DNA of 64,000 nt from Takakia lepidozioides. Its lineage: Eukaryota > Streptophyta > Takakiopsida > Takakiales > Takakiaceae. The position numbers and the translations under genes were made by a program. The DNA is taken from NCBI GenBank assembly GCA_030704615.1, contig CM060733.1:35030001-35094000 (forward strand), written 5' to 3'. Under the pieces are notes generated by a model. The model worked only from the letters and a program-made list of their open reading frames with translations, was not told where the DNA came from and did not search any database. Positions 36,362-47,110 of the stretch are shown piece by piece (the first letter of the stretch is position 1; every line of letters starts with the position of its first letter).

Positions 36362-36961
36362 GCGAGAATTTGAGTTACGCAAGTGAACTTGAACGATCAA
36401 GTCGCGTTTTCTGCACCATCGTGAATTGACCTGGCTAGAAGTTGGCTTGTATTTACCTCTTTATGGTGTTCGAAGTGCGGAGCTTCATCATGGCCCTGGT
36501 GTGGTAGGGCGAAGTTGGTTGTCGTTAATGTTACAAGGCACGGGGGCTGTGATCTTGAGGGCACTACGGTTTCAGCTCCAGCCGTGCGCCTTGGCGTCTA
36601 CTTATTCACAGTTGGTTGATGGTCTGAAAGGTAGGGCCTTGATAGTGCAGTCATCTGATCTAGTGGTCTTGGGTGTGGGTACTACCTTTGCTTCACAACG
36701 AGTGGTTCGCCCGAGGCATTTGAGAGATTGAGTGACTATTCAAACTCGGCTGTGCTTTCGCGCACATGGAGAGAGGGTGACACAACCTGCGTTGGTTTTT
36801 GGCTTAAGAGAGCTGACGGTTGGGAGTGGCTGGTGTTGGGGGTCTACGTGTTGCAGTCACACAAGGTGCTGAGGGTGGTATATTGTTCCACTTGGGTTCC
36901 AGAGGACAGCTCGCCAAGTGCTCGGCCCACTCTCCATATCTTTGCTGCTTAAAGTGCAGTC

Positions 36962-37925
36962 ATGGATGATCAGCTACATGTTGCGCTACTCCAGCGATGC
37001 CAATCAGGGCGTTCGCCAGCTGGCCTTTCCGAGTCTTTGCGTAAACAAATTCTCTATCATGTGTCTACTCACCGTTTTATGGGTGATAAGCTTTTCAAGG
37101 AGCTCACTAGAGGGGGAGTGCCATGCTACTTGGAGGTGCCACCACGGAGCCAGCTGAATGCTTTATTGGAGCGTTTCCATTGTTCTTTGTATGCATGTCA
37201 CCTTGGTATCAAGAAAACTGTGGCCCGCATCCAAGAGGTAAATTATTGGCTGGGAATTCGCCAAGACGTCACCGAGTTCATCTCTAAGTGTGAAGGTTAT
37301 CGTGCTAACATTGCTCTCCCTAGGGCCTGGATCTTGTATGAGCTACATCATTTGTCTGTCACCCATGCTTTTGCTCGTGTTGGCATTGACTTGGTAGGAC
37401 CCATTGCACTCACATCAAAGGGTCGAAGCTACCTTTGTGTTGCTACTGACTACTTGACTAAGTGGGTAGAAGTTCGCCCTTTGCGTTCCAAGGCTAGTGA
37501 TGTTGTAGCTCAGTTCTTCTTCAATGAGATCCTTATGCGGCATTGGTGTCCTCGGGAGATACTAATGGATCAGGGCAAGGAGTTTTGTAACCAGCTCCTC
37601 ACGGTGATTTGCTTCAACTTCGGTGTTAAGCATTCCACCACCGTCCCATACTATCCCCAGATCAATGGCCTCACGGAACGCTTCAACCAAACTTTTTGCC
37701 GAATGTTGGAGAAGAATGGCACACTTACCAGGGAATGGGATACATTTCTTCCCTCTATTCTCTTTGCTTATCGCACCGACGTGCATGCTAGCACCAATAA
37801 GACTCATTTTGAGTTGTTGTATGGTCGCAACTACTGTTGCTGATCCGGTTGATCTTGAGACCTTTGTTGAGGATCTTCATGCTCGGCATGCAGTGTCTGT
37901 CATGGTTTTAGTCATGGTTATCTAG
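36962..37925 (+). pseudogene. Ty3/gypsy integrase core, outer element
   Basis: Zinc domain with HLGIKKTVARIQ and an altered second pair (CEGYRAN, where CxxC is expected), then the DDE core: GIDLVGPI, DQGKEF and NGLTERFNQT, then LLYGR. A one-base frameshift near 37830 moves the reading to the frame containing VADPVDLETFVEDLHARHA. The frame is then lost at about 37925, where a foreign insertion begins. It is a different lineage from the chromovirus integrase at 32.7-33.9 kb. Confidence 0.85.
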
Positions 37926-39606
37926 AATTACCTACTTCTAGTTAACTAGGGCATTTTAGATATTTATATTTATATTTTGTGTGTTGGGACTTCATTGGGT
38001 CTCACATGTCAAATGAGGTGTCGAGCCTCACTTGGGACATGGGGATAGGTTTTCTCCTTGTGAGGATGGAGGAGGCTCATCTTCTTGTAGTTGAGCCTCC
38101 ATGAGCCTCTCTCACCTCCATAGCTCTAGGTATTGAGATGAAGTGTGTTGAGGGCTTTGTAGGGTGGATTCCCTTAGCAAAGGGTGCCATTGGCTTGACT
38201 TAGTTTATGTGATAGAGTGGATTTCACTTGGAAGGACTAGGGCTTGTTCTTAGGGTGTTGCTTCATGCTTTAAGAACTTTCATTGTCTTCCACTTCTCTC
38301 ATTTCTCATCTCTTATCACTACAAGAAGATCACCTTATGTTTGTGAGTGTGGAGTGTAAGGATTAGTTTTGCACTTGTATTTTAAAGAGGTTGAGAGCTA
38401 GGAGAATTTAGTTCTTGTATCACAAGGCTTGCAAGGGGTTGCAAGGAAATGTGCTCGAGTGTTGCATGTACCAAGGAGTTGGAGAGCTTGAGAAGAAAGC
38501 TCTTGAGTCACAAGATTTTACAAGGATTGCAAGGAGGAAGTCTTGTGTGTATGGAAGCATGGATTCTAGGGTTTGAGAATCCTTTGTATGCATTATGGAG
38601 TCAATGGTGTGCGCCATGGCTTGTGGAGAGTGACTAAAGATTTGTTAGTGCTCATTTCACTATCAAGCTAGGGTTAAGCAAGTTCAAAGTATGGATGTTG
38701 TGGAAAAGAAGCCAAGGAGCTACATAGGCTTGGGCTTGAAGACAACAAGGGCAAAAACTTGGAGAGCACTAAGAAGCTCAAGAGGTTTTGAAAGGGAGCA
38801 TGTGAAGAAATCTTCCGATCATGGTGGTGTGGAGCCAAGCTTAGGGCGCCATTGGAAGGGCTTGAAGAACATATGGTGGGAAATCTTTGAAGGGAGATCA
38901 TCACTCAATGTATGCATAGCTTCACCCTCACTATGTAATGTGATAAGAGGGGGAGGCAATACTTGGCTATTCATGCTCTTGGTAGTGTGAGCTTTGTGGT
39001 GGATAGTTGACCAAGCAAGTTGTGCATGTGTGGAGCATGCTCTCTTGAGTTTGTAAGTTCAAGTTTGAGAATGAGAGCTCTTGAACTAGCAAGAGGTGAA
39101 GGCCTTGAGATCCATTTGTGTGTGAAGTGGAGAGGTGTTGATTCATGTTACAATGAAGGAGAGCAACACATAGGCCAAGAGGTCATGGAACATGCATTCA
39201 ATGACCAAGAGGAGCACATGGATGATGGATTAGTGCAAGACCCCAAAAGAGGCATATGGCGTAAGAGTGGGATCCAAGGTGGATTGCTTGGGAGCATTAT
39301 TGTAAGTGACAAGCATTGCTCCTACACATTGAGATAATTTGTGTTGATTTGGAGCAATTGTCAAATGATGAGGAGACAAATGCATCATTGCTCGGCAATG
39401 GAGATATGGTAGTTTGCAACCAAATCCCAAGGACTAGAAGGGGGATTGATTTGGTGGACAATGACTTGCAAGTTGAGTTGGACCACTCTTGGTTGCACAT
39501 TGGGGTGGAAGAGAGCAACCTAGAGACCATATTTTTGCTTGAGTAGAAGCATAGAAGTCAAGGACTTGCATTATAACTCTTCATTACAAACCCTAGTAGT
39601 GTATGC

Positions 39607-40006
39607 TCAGACTATACCTCTGTTAGTATACCAAACAGGAGCTTGTTCCTTTGACTATACCTCTGTTGAGGTATCACCATATGTGAACCCTAATGTGAGA
39701 CTATACCTTTGTTAATATACCAAACAAGAGCTTGTCCATTTTACTATACCTCTATTGAGGTATCACCATATGTGAACCATAATCAGCGCAGACTATACCT
39801 CTGTTAGTATACCAAACAAGAGCTTGTCCCTTTTACTATACCTCCGTTGAGGTATCACCATATATGGACCCTAATCAGCTTAGACTATACCTCTGTTAGT
39901 ATACCAAACATAACCCTCATTTTCAGACTATACCTCTGTAAAGGTATCATCAACATAAGGGACCCTAGCAACCTCAGACTATACCTCTGTTAAGGTATCA
40001 ACATTG
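39607..40006. repeat. ~91-bp tandem repeat of small palindromes
   Basis: Three full units of about 91 bases and several partial ones, each built from GACTATACCTCTGTT and ATACCTCTGTTGAGGTAT. The latter folds into a 7-bp stem with a TGTT loop. Confidence 0.85.
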
Positions 40007-40019
40007 AAAGGACTTAGTG

Positions 40020-40160
40020 AAATTTAAGGGCCTTTGCAGGATTGTTTGGAAGATATTTGAGGGCCCTTGGAGGAGTGTTTGGAGGATCTTTAGGGTCCTT
40101 GGAGGATTGTTTGGAGGATCTTTGCGGTCCTTGGAGGAGTATTGGAAGACCCTTTGAGGA
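40020..40160. repeat. short GGAGGA tandem repeat
   Basis: Four or five degenerate copies of CCTTGGAGGATTGTTTGGAG, about 30 bases per unit. Confidence 0.75.
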
Positions 40161-40812
40161 GCTTTGGTGGACAATGTTGAAGAGCTCTAAAAAGATTAAT
40201 TGAGGATATTTGAAGGATACTTGCCACGGCCATACAAGCGAGTGGATAGAAACAGGAGGGAGAGTGGTGGGATGAGAGCATTCTGGGGTTAGGAATTGCT
40301 TTAGTTTCTCTTCTCCATAGTCTTTCACCATCTCTGTAGGCCAAAACCTTTCCGTAGGTGGAGGTGTCAGTCCAGGTTTGGGCTGGGGTGTCCTTGCAAG
40401 AACGACACTGTGGAGTGTTTTTGATATGAGGGAGTCGTTGTCTTGATTTTCTTGTGTTTGGATCCCTTCCACACCTGCATGCTTGACTGTGCGCCATGTT
40501 AGCTTTGTGTGGGCGCTTGTTTTCATAGGAGGTTGGTCCGGATTTGATCACCGGCCAATCCTAGAGTATGATGTCGATGGTGAGGCTGGAGTGATGACCA
40601 GCAAGATCACTAGTGTTTCTTCTATGGTGAGGCTGGGTTGATGACTAGCAGACCATAGGAGTGTTGCGGTGGATGCAGGTGCAGGTACAGGTGTCTATTA
40701 GAAACCTGTTTGAACCAGTAGCCGCAACAGGTTCTCTACCCGGTTACCTTGTAAAAAGTGGGGATTAGAGACAGGTTGACAACCGATTGGGTTGTGAGTT
40801 TTCATCACGGAG

Positions 40813-41627
40813 GTGCCACCAGTTGCTGAGGGGAGTGCTGGTACGAGCACCAATGATACTAGTGGGTACACAAAACGAGGTGTGCGGTTTAGGCCACCTT
40901 CACCTTCAGTGTCTTCTGAAGAAGGTTCAGACTCGGAGTTAGGAGGATTCTTGCCGAGGGTGCAAGTCATTTCCGTGCCATTGTTGTGGGACACGATGGA
41001 GGAGATGTATGGAGCTACCAAGGGGCCACGTAGGTACTCTGGAGCTGTGGGCACCATCGAGCTTGACTTCATACAAGAGTTTGACAGTTGGTGTAATTTG
41101 CAGCAAATGCGCAATCCACAACTGTTTACGCCCTTTTATGGCGTGGAAGGGGCTATTCCAGCACCTTGAGGGGCCGCCCATGGATGATTACCATGAATTT
41201 AGGCGGGGACATGCGGTGGAGATTGAGGAGTGGCGAGAGTATTGGTCACCTAACTATGTCTCCATCACTAGAGGCACAAGGGCAGCGGCGACACCAGTAG
41301 CTACACAAACATCTCCAACTGCAAGCACTAGTAGTGGGACAAGTGGTACAGGAGCTGGGAAATCCACTCAAGCTCCTGTTGTAGCACCAGCACCCGTGCC
41401 TGCCTTTAACCCAGTTGTGGAGTTCTTCGAGGAGTTGAGGAGAAACTATCAAGGGATAAAGACAGAGAAGTTGCAGAGCTTGCAAGAGTTCCAACGAAGG
41501 CCTGGTATCACAGCGGGGGATGGCGTTGCAACAAAACACCGCGGGCTCGGCGTCGCAGGCTCAGCGCCGCGCGGGCCGTGGAGGCGCGGCTGGCGTCGCA
41601 AACCTCCCTCATTTGCTGTAGTGTAAC
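40813..41627 (+). pseudogene. gag-like frame inside the insertion
   Basis: Starts MPPVAEGSAG, then a serine-rich stretch. A one-base frameshift near 41136 joins FTPF to AWKGLFQHLEGPP, then comes an acidic HEFRRGHAVEIEEWREYW and a Thr/Ser/Pro-rich linker. The composition and the short helix-rich block suggest an LTR-element gag, but no zinc knuckle is seen. Confidence in the family is low. Confidence 0.35.
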
Positions 41628-41631
41628 ATGT

Positions 41632-41875
41632 TTCAGGTGGGACAGACCGTGTGCGTTCGATTATAGCATGACAAGCATGCATGCAAATCTAAGCTCAAGA
41701 TCGACGGTCCATACTTGATCCATCAAATTTTACGTGGGTGACGTGCTCTCCTTCTTCCACAAGGCTCTAATACTGAAGTGCGGGATGAACCTGTTTCCTT
41801 GACAGACTTGGTGCATTCCGAGCAAGTTTTTTATCTTACATGTATCAATGTGGAGGGGCGCACGGTGGGGTGATG
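41632..41875 (+). pseudogene. integrase C-terminal (hinge and GPY) fragment, outer element
   Basis: One frame reads FQVGQTVCVRL, a stop (TAG), then HDKHACKSKLKIDGPYLIHQ and a stop (TGA). The frame then shifts to a stretch containing TEVRDEPVSLTDLVHSEQ. This is the usual C-terminus of a Ty3/gypsy integrase and should directly follow the core that breaks off at 37925. Confidence 0.75.
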
Positions 41876-42189
41876 TCTTGATCTTCTTAGCCGATCTATT
41901 TCAGCTTGATCCACTTCTCTTCTCAGCGGCTTAGTCTTAATTTGTGGATGATGACTCTTGGGGTCCTAGGACTTGACATCTCTAGGACTTAGAGCATTTT
42001 AGTTTCATGGCATATCACCATCTGTACTCCCTGCACGGTTTTCCTTGCCAAGGGTTTTGTTCTTGGCCCAACTTGCAAGTGTCAGGTTTTTCCTTGGTAG
42101 ATTTTTCACCCAACTGGAGGGTGATATTTTCCTATTATTTGTTTTCCTTCGCGGAGCTCAGATTTTTCGTGGGGGGTAGGCTTCACAGA

Positions 42190-42639
42190 TGTAAAGCCCC
42201 ATATTTACTTAGCCTAGAAATGGTCCGTTTCATCCAAAACGGCGATACACATCCATAATATATTTTTTTGGCGTATAAAGCCGTTAAACCGTTACAATGA
42301 TATCTAGGTTAGGGTTAGTTTTTGCTGGTGGCTCGATCCTAGCCCTTCGTTAGATCTAGGGCTACAAGGCGGCGCCGTGGGCTTTGGCCTCGCCACGTGG
42401 TGGGCCACTGCGGCTAGGGCTTTTGTATAAAGACGGCGCCCTGACACAAGGTCAGGGCGGTGTACTTGGGTGTTAGTGTATATGTGATTTTGGTGTACAA
42501 GCTTTGGATGAGAGCTGCTTTGTGTCAGATCCGTGTGTTTGATCCTCCTCTCGCGCGTTGCTTGCTCTTTCCGCTCGCCCTTTTGTTGTGCAACCTTGCT
42601 TCTTGAGAGGAAATGAGTATATGCTTCAAGCTTGTTTTA
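42190..42639 (+). repeat. outer element 3' LTR
   Basis: 450 bases matching 28091-28549; TATAAA at 42426-42431. The tract AGGCTTCACA occurs both just before this LTR (about 42179-42188) and immediately after it (42640-42649). Confidence 0.9.
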
Positions 42640-42838
42640 AGGCTTCACATGCATAGGGGGTAGTTTGAGGTTCTTTTTTAAGGATGTGGACGTCGTGGTT
42701 GTGTGCAGCTCCTCTGACACTTGCAATAATAATAGTTAGGGGAGGCGTGTTCCAACCGTGTTGGCCAAGGGCCTTTATAAGGGGTTCATATTTATCTCTT
42801 TTATATTGGATGGAATGATTGATGTAGGTATTGATCAT
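42640..42838 (-). pseudogene. unassigned fragment, KYxPLI...GW family copy 1
   Basis: The minus-strand frame contains KYEPLIKALGQHGW followed by LTIIIASVRGAA. It is clearly related to the minus-strand frame at 44690-44890 (QYTPLILAFRQPGW, LRIITAGARP). The pattern resembles the tail of some retroelement polyproteins, but I cannot name the family. Confidence 0.4.
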
Positions 42839-44259
42839 GGCATAATGTGAATTCTATAATATAAATGACAAGGGATGGTAGAGGAGAGAGTATGTAAAGG
42901 AGGGTGAGGGCTACGCTCTAGATGGTTGTTTTTGCCACAACCTTACTTTGGTGGGCTCTGCAAGCATCGCCCCTTTGAAAATGTAAATTGGAACTTAGAC
43001 CATCTTTAAATGTTAAGTCAATTCATCATTTTTTTCCTATTATTTTTAACCAAAATTCATTTACCTCTACCTAATAAATTATTTACCTACCTATTTACAT
43101 CAAGACAACTGAACCTTACAAAAGTGAATCTACCTACCACATACATCCACACACCTCATATGGGAAAATTTTAATATACAATTATCAAATTTATAATGTT
43201 TTAGTATGAGAGAAGTTTTTTCCCAAGTTTTTGAAACTAAGCTTTATTGAGTTTGACCACATAAATGGACTAACGGGTTGATTTTTGATGCCTATGAAAG
43301 TGGCATATCCACATTTCTCAACTTGTTAGAGGGATCTCTTGAAGATTTGGAGGCCAAATTCCCAAACTTTCTAAATGCCCCTTTGTACATGAAGTGGGGG
43401 GTTCAAAAGACATGGATATGCTTGAGTCATGTCTTCTTATAAATGCATGTTGTGGGGTGTAGACAAAGGCTTTTGTTTTATACATGTTTGTGGGGTATAG
43501 TACATCAATGGGAAGGGGCAATTGCATGGGTAGTATCATTGTTCATGTGGTTTCAATTTTGTGGGGCGAAGTCTTGTCATGAATGGTGAGTATGTCATGA
43601 TCGTACTTCTGAAGGTCGGGGTATTTGGGGAAAGTCGGATGTTTGTATGGTTGTTGGTTTGGGGGGGATGGGGGACACTTTGGCGCAGACTTGTGTAGAT
43701 TAACGGGGATAATCCGTGATGCGTCCTTGGGTTTACAAGTCATGAAGCAGAGAGGGAGCGAGATAGAAAGGCATGTAGCAAGGTAGTAGTATAGGAGTTG
43801 GGAGTTGGGAGTTGGGGAATTGGGTCCCAAGAAGAAAAATTTACAAAGACGCAGGTGTGGAAGACCCCATGAATGGCTTACATAGGGTGCACGAAAATTA
43901 GTTGACGTGGCCCAAAGGAAGTCGCCGGAATACTCTGCTGGTGTAGGTAATTCACATCTTGATGGCCCAAAACTTGCTGGTCTGACGTGGACCAAACTTT
44001 TTCCTTATTCCACCAATGGATTTTCCAGAAAATTGGGCATGCATGATATGTGGAGTGCACATGACATTGTTACTGCTGTGATTTCCAAGAAAAATAAAAA
44101 GTCTTGGATCTAAATTTTGTGTATGTTCATTTTTGAAGTTACCTCTTGATACTAAGGACAATAATAATGTGTGCATACCCTAGCCTATACCCTAGAGACC
44201 ACACACATGCAACTCCTCATTGAGTGCAAGATCTGATGCACCACACAATGGTTGGGTAT
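42839..44259. other. spacer
   Basis: AT-rich; no gene recognised on either strand. Confidence 0.5.
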
Positions 44260-44696
44260 GGAAATGGACTTCATCTCCAATGTGGTCAAACACCCTTCTG
44301 CTAGTTGGTTGGCCATGGCCAAGTTAAATTCCAAGTGGCTCATGGTTTCCTCCCCCGCATGTCTCATGTGAGATGAATGAACAATCCAGGAATTCACCAT
44401 AGATGTATCAAGCACGAAGAAGTACACACTGTGCCACCATTTGTGTGTTTTCCTCTACACATTATGAGCACCTCTCAATTGATCTTGCACATCTACACCT
44501 CGCATAAAACATTGGTAGTGACACGTGCATGGGAAGAAAGGAATCTGAACATGACAATTTCCCACAACCTCCTCACTGTCACAGGTAAGTTAGGCCCAAC
44601 AAGAGGCCTTGCAACACTTGACAGTAGATATACAATCTGTTTGTCAAACCATACCAATAGTGCAGCCAAATCTCTGTCAGCATGCATCTTTATCAT
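44260..44696 (-). pseudogene. piggyBac-like transposase, C-terminal part
   Basis: The minus-strand frame from 44696 reads DRDLAALLVWFDKQIVYLLS, the strand before the third catalytic region. After a frameshift the reading continues CHYQCFMRGVDVQDQLRGAH, a TAG stop, then RKTHKWWHSVYFFVLDTSMV, NSWIVH and HLEFNLAMANQLAEG. The GVD..DQLR, RKT.KWW, LD...VN.W and HLEF landmarks are diagnostic of the piggyBac transposase fold (DDE_Tnp_1_7). It is broken by one stop and one frameshift. The N-terminal part lies on the other strand at 46740-47110. Confidence 0.85.
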
Positions 44697-44890
44697 GCAG
44701 TCTCTCTGTTTCCACTTCTTACTTTTTTTTCAGCTTGGAATATAGTAAATGGTCGAGCACCGGCCGTAATAATTCTTAACTGGTCAAATTTCCACCCAGG
44801 TTGGCGAAAGGCGAGTATTAATGGGGTGTATTGTTTTTCTTTTGGAGTTGAGGGCTGGGCCAGGATAATCAAGTGTGGTAGAAAATACAT
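44690..44890 (-). pseudogene. unassigned fragment, KYxPLI...GW family copy 2
   Basis: Minus-strand frame with QYTPLILAFRQPGW and LRIITAGARP; related to 42640-42838. It lies directly behind the piggyBac-like fragment on the same strand. Confidence 0.4.
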
Positions 44891-45294
44891 TTTATGAAGT
44901 GAAGGGTAATATAAAAATAAAAATAAAAATAAAGAAAATGGTAATATCAGGATGAGAAACTTTAAGCCTTTATTGTTATTGATGTTTAGCTCGCTCTATT
45001 TTGTTGGGAGCATAATATAATATAAGAGTATATGTGACGCCTCCACCAGGCCGCTGTCTAATTCCCATTCCTATCTTGTTTTACCCACTTGTGCCGGCTA
45101 TCTGCGGGCCCATCCATGCATTAAAAGAATATGTAGAATGAAGCACAATATGAAATTGATGGGTAGCTTAGTGGTGGGGTACATTTAATGTACTAGAGAA
45201 CGGTCCGGGTTTGGCCAATTCTGCCTTGTAAGCGGCCTTTGGGCGAGCCATATGGCCGCGCACAGGGCAGAGTCGGACAAACACGGCCCGTTCA

Positions 45295-45586
45295 CTGGCG
45301 TTAAAAGCAGGTGTGGCGTATTCTCGCCGCCACCTGGTGCAATATGATTGGGGGTCAAATTATCCCATATCGATTGCCCAGATTCAGGCCCTGAGAGGAT
45401 ATAAACGGGGCGAGCCACAAGGGAAGGCAGGCGAGATGATGGCTATTGGCTGATGACATGGGCCTAGTGGTTGCTCTGCCGTCCTCAGTGCATAATCGGC
45501 CATCCCTGTCAACCCTGGGTGGCCGATTCGGCCTGACAATCAGTCGAAAAAACGGCAGAATACGCCACACCTGCCTTTAACATTTA
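45295..45586. mobile_element. small inverted-repeat element
   Basis: TTAAAAGCAGGTGTGGCGTA (from 45301) has its near-exact reverse complement ending near 45583 (AGAATACGCCACACCTGCC). The arms of about 26 bases are separated by about 230 bases. No coding capacity; MITE-like. Confidence 0.5.
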
Positions 45587-45607
45587 AAACGTGGTCTATT
45601 TTATTGG

Positions 45608-46040
45608 CTCTGTCCCGCAAGGGATAGAGGCATTGTGGAGACTTCTTGCCTAGGCGGAGAACGGAGAACTAGGCTTATCCATTAAGCCTAGAGAGAGATA
45701 GAGAGAGCCTAGTCATTCGAGGGTTGATGGGACCCGCAAGGGATAGATGCATTGTGGAGACATCTTTAGGGAGAGAACTCGGCTTATCCATTAAGCCTAG
45801 AGAGAGAGAGCCCCTAATCTTTAGAGGGTTCATGGGACCGCAAGGGATAGAGGCATTGTGGAGACTTCTTGCCTAGGCGGAGAACGGAGAACCAGGCTTA
45901 TCCATTAAGCCTAGAGAGAGAGAGCCTAGTCTTTAGAGGGTTGATGGGACCCGCAAGGGATAGAGGCATAGTGGATACATCTTTAGGGAGAGAACTAGGC
46001 TTATCCATTAAGCCTAGTCTATGGAGGGTTGATGGGAATG
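45608..46040. repeat. ~110-bp tandem repeat, four copies
   Basis: Units start near 45616, 45730, 45836 and 45948 with CCCGCAAGGGATAGAGGCAT, and each carries GGCTTATCCATTAAGCCTAG, a palindrome, followed by a GA run and GAGGGTTGATGGGA. Two units have a longer middle (CTTGCCTAGGCGGAGAACGG) and two a shorter one, in alternation. Confidence 0.9.
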
Positions 46041-46739
46041 ATTCATGAAGCCCTAGAAAAAGTATAAAACAACAACCACAAAATCACCAAAGGACATACC
46101 CTAAACTTGTGGCGGAGCCGCTTGTTTTAAAATAAAAAACGAGTGATTTGAGAACTCAACCAGTGGTTTTAGAGATGTTGGGAAGGGTGATGTATTTGTG
46201 GGGTATGAATGTAGAGAGGTCCCTGAAAAGTCAGAATTGCACAGATATGTAGTGACATAGGATTGAAAGGTGAAGGTGAGGAGTGCTTTATCTTACCTGA
46301 ATTTACACGTCATGGTTGTCAATGAGCTTGATTGGGTGGTAGGCACGAGCTATGATCAAAAGATGGTGCAGGGTCGAAAGAGAGTATCAGTGAGGATGTT
46401 GCTAGTCAATTTTGAACCCAGGGGTCTTATTCATATCCCTGCAATGCAATGTGAGGAAGTGGGTAGGCATGGTGAAGTGACGATGGCATGTCAGACAACA
46501 ACGATGGGGAGGAAGGATGTTATGACTCCGGGAAGACTGGGAAGTCATCCCCAATGGTCATGTGCATGTGGCTGAAGAGGTGTCACTTAGATTTGCAGAA
46601 CAATTTGTTGATGCCAACCGATAGTGCTCTGCTACAACATTCCAACACAGAGAGGGAGACATTTTGGGGTTCTGTGGGTGGGCATACTACTATCATCTGC
46701 TTACCACAGTTCTATTATCCATTACTTCCACTTATTTTG
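46041..46739. other. spacer
   Basis: No family recognised. It may hold degraded N-terminal transposase sequence continuous with the next feature. Confidence 0.4.
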
Positions 46740-47110
46740 GCACCCAGGTCTAGCTCGCATTTGTCATGAGACAAATATTTATCCCAATTCGCTAACGCCC
46801 CGAGAATGCTCCTATATGCAAGATTTCATGGGGTACAAGAAGGTACAAAGGGAAGGGGGGTGTTGGATGGTATAACCTTACTCGGTCAGAGTTGAGGGCT
46901 TGGATTGGTATTTGCAATTCATGGGGCTCAAAAAACTTCCCAAGAGGAGATGCTACTAGCAACCAAGTGAAGTCTTGTTTCGATGTCTTGTGATTCGGAA
47001 AAAAAGAGTTGAGACCGGTGTGGGTCATGTGGTTGTGACTGACAACTACTTCACTTCACCTTGGTTGTTGCACGATATGCATGTCGTTCTTAGCACATGG
47101 GGGACCTGTT
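46740..47110 (+). pseudogene. piggyBac-like transposase, middle part
   Basis: Plus strand, with breaks: ICHETNIYPN, then a frame change to WYNLTRSELRAWIGICNSWG, then GHVVVTDNYFTSPWLLHDM. These are the ETN, ELRAxxG and DNxFTSxxLxxxL landmarks of piggyBac transposases, the last holding the first catalytic aspartate. Several stops and frameshifts interrupt it. The following catalytic part is not next to it but on the minus strand at 44260-44696. Confidence 0.75.

Larger units (their letters stand above)
37926..41631. mobile_element. ~3.7 kb insertion splitting the integrase
   Basis: Lies between the integrase core (ends ~37925) and its C-terminal hinge/GPY part (starts ~41632). It contains a plus-strand stretch of purine-rich sequence (38.4-39.55 kb, unassigned short frames), two tandem arrays (39607-40006 and 40020-40160) and a gag-like frame at 40813-41627. 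No LTR pair, inverted ends or Helitron ends were recognised. Class unknown; boundaries are accurate to perhaps 20 bases. Confidence 0.6.
28091..42639 (+). mobile_element. old Ty3/gypsy-type LTR retrotransposon, twice interrupted
   Basis: Bounded by a pair of LTRs (28091-28549, 42190-42639) that both start TGTAAAGCCCCATATTT and end CTTGTTTTA. Inside, in order: 113 bases after the 5' LTR; a complete younger element (28663-35599) with TTCGC target duplication; an ORF of unknown role (35696-36361); an integrase core (36962 to about 37925); a second insertion (about 37926-41631); the integrase C-terminal part (41632-41870); and a G-rich tract GTGGGGGGTAGG just before the 3' LTR that could be the polypurine tract. 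No reverse transcriptase remnant was recognised, so the element is deleted as well as interrupted. No clean target duplication was found. Confidence 0.75.

Noticed and set aside
37926..41631. Helitron explanation for the integrase-splitting insertion
   Set aside because: The left end begins TC after A, but no CTRR end with a preceding hairpin was found on the right.
42179..42649. 3' outer LTR as a solo LTR with a 10-bp target duplication AGGCTTCACA
   Set aside because: The left copy is separated from the LTR start by two bases and 10 bp is too long for this class; an internal polypurine tract and a partner LTR explain it better.
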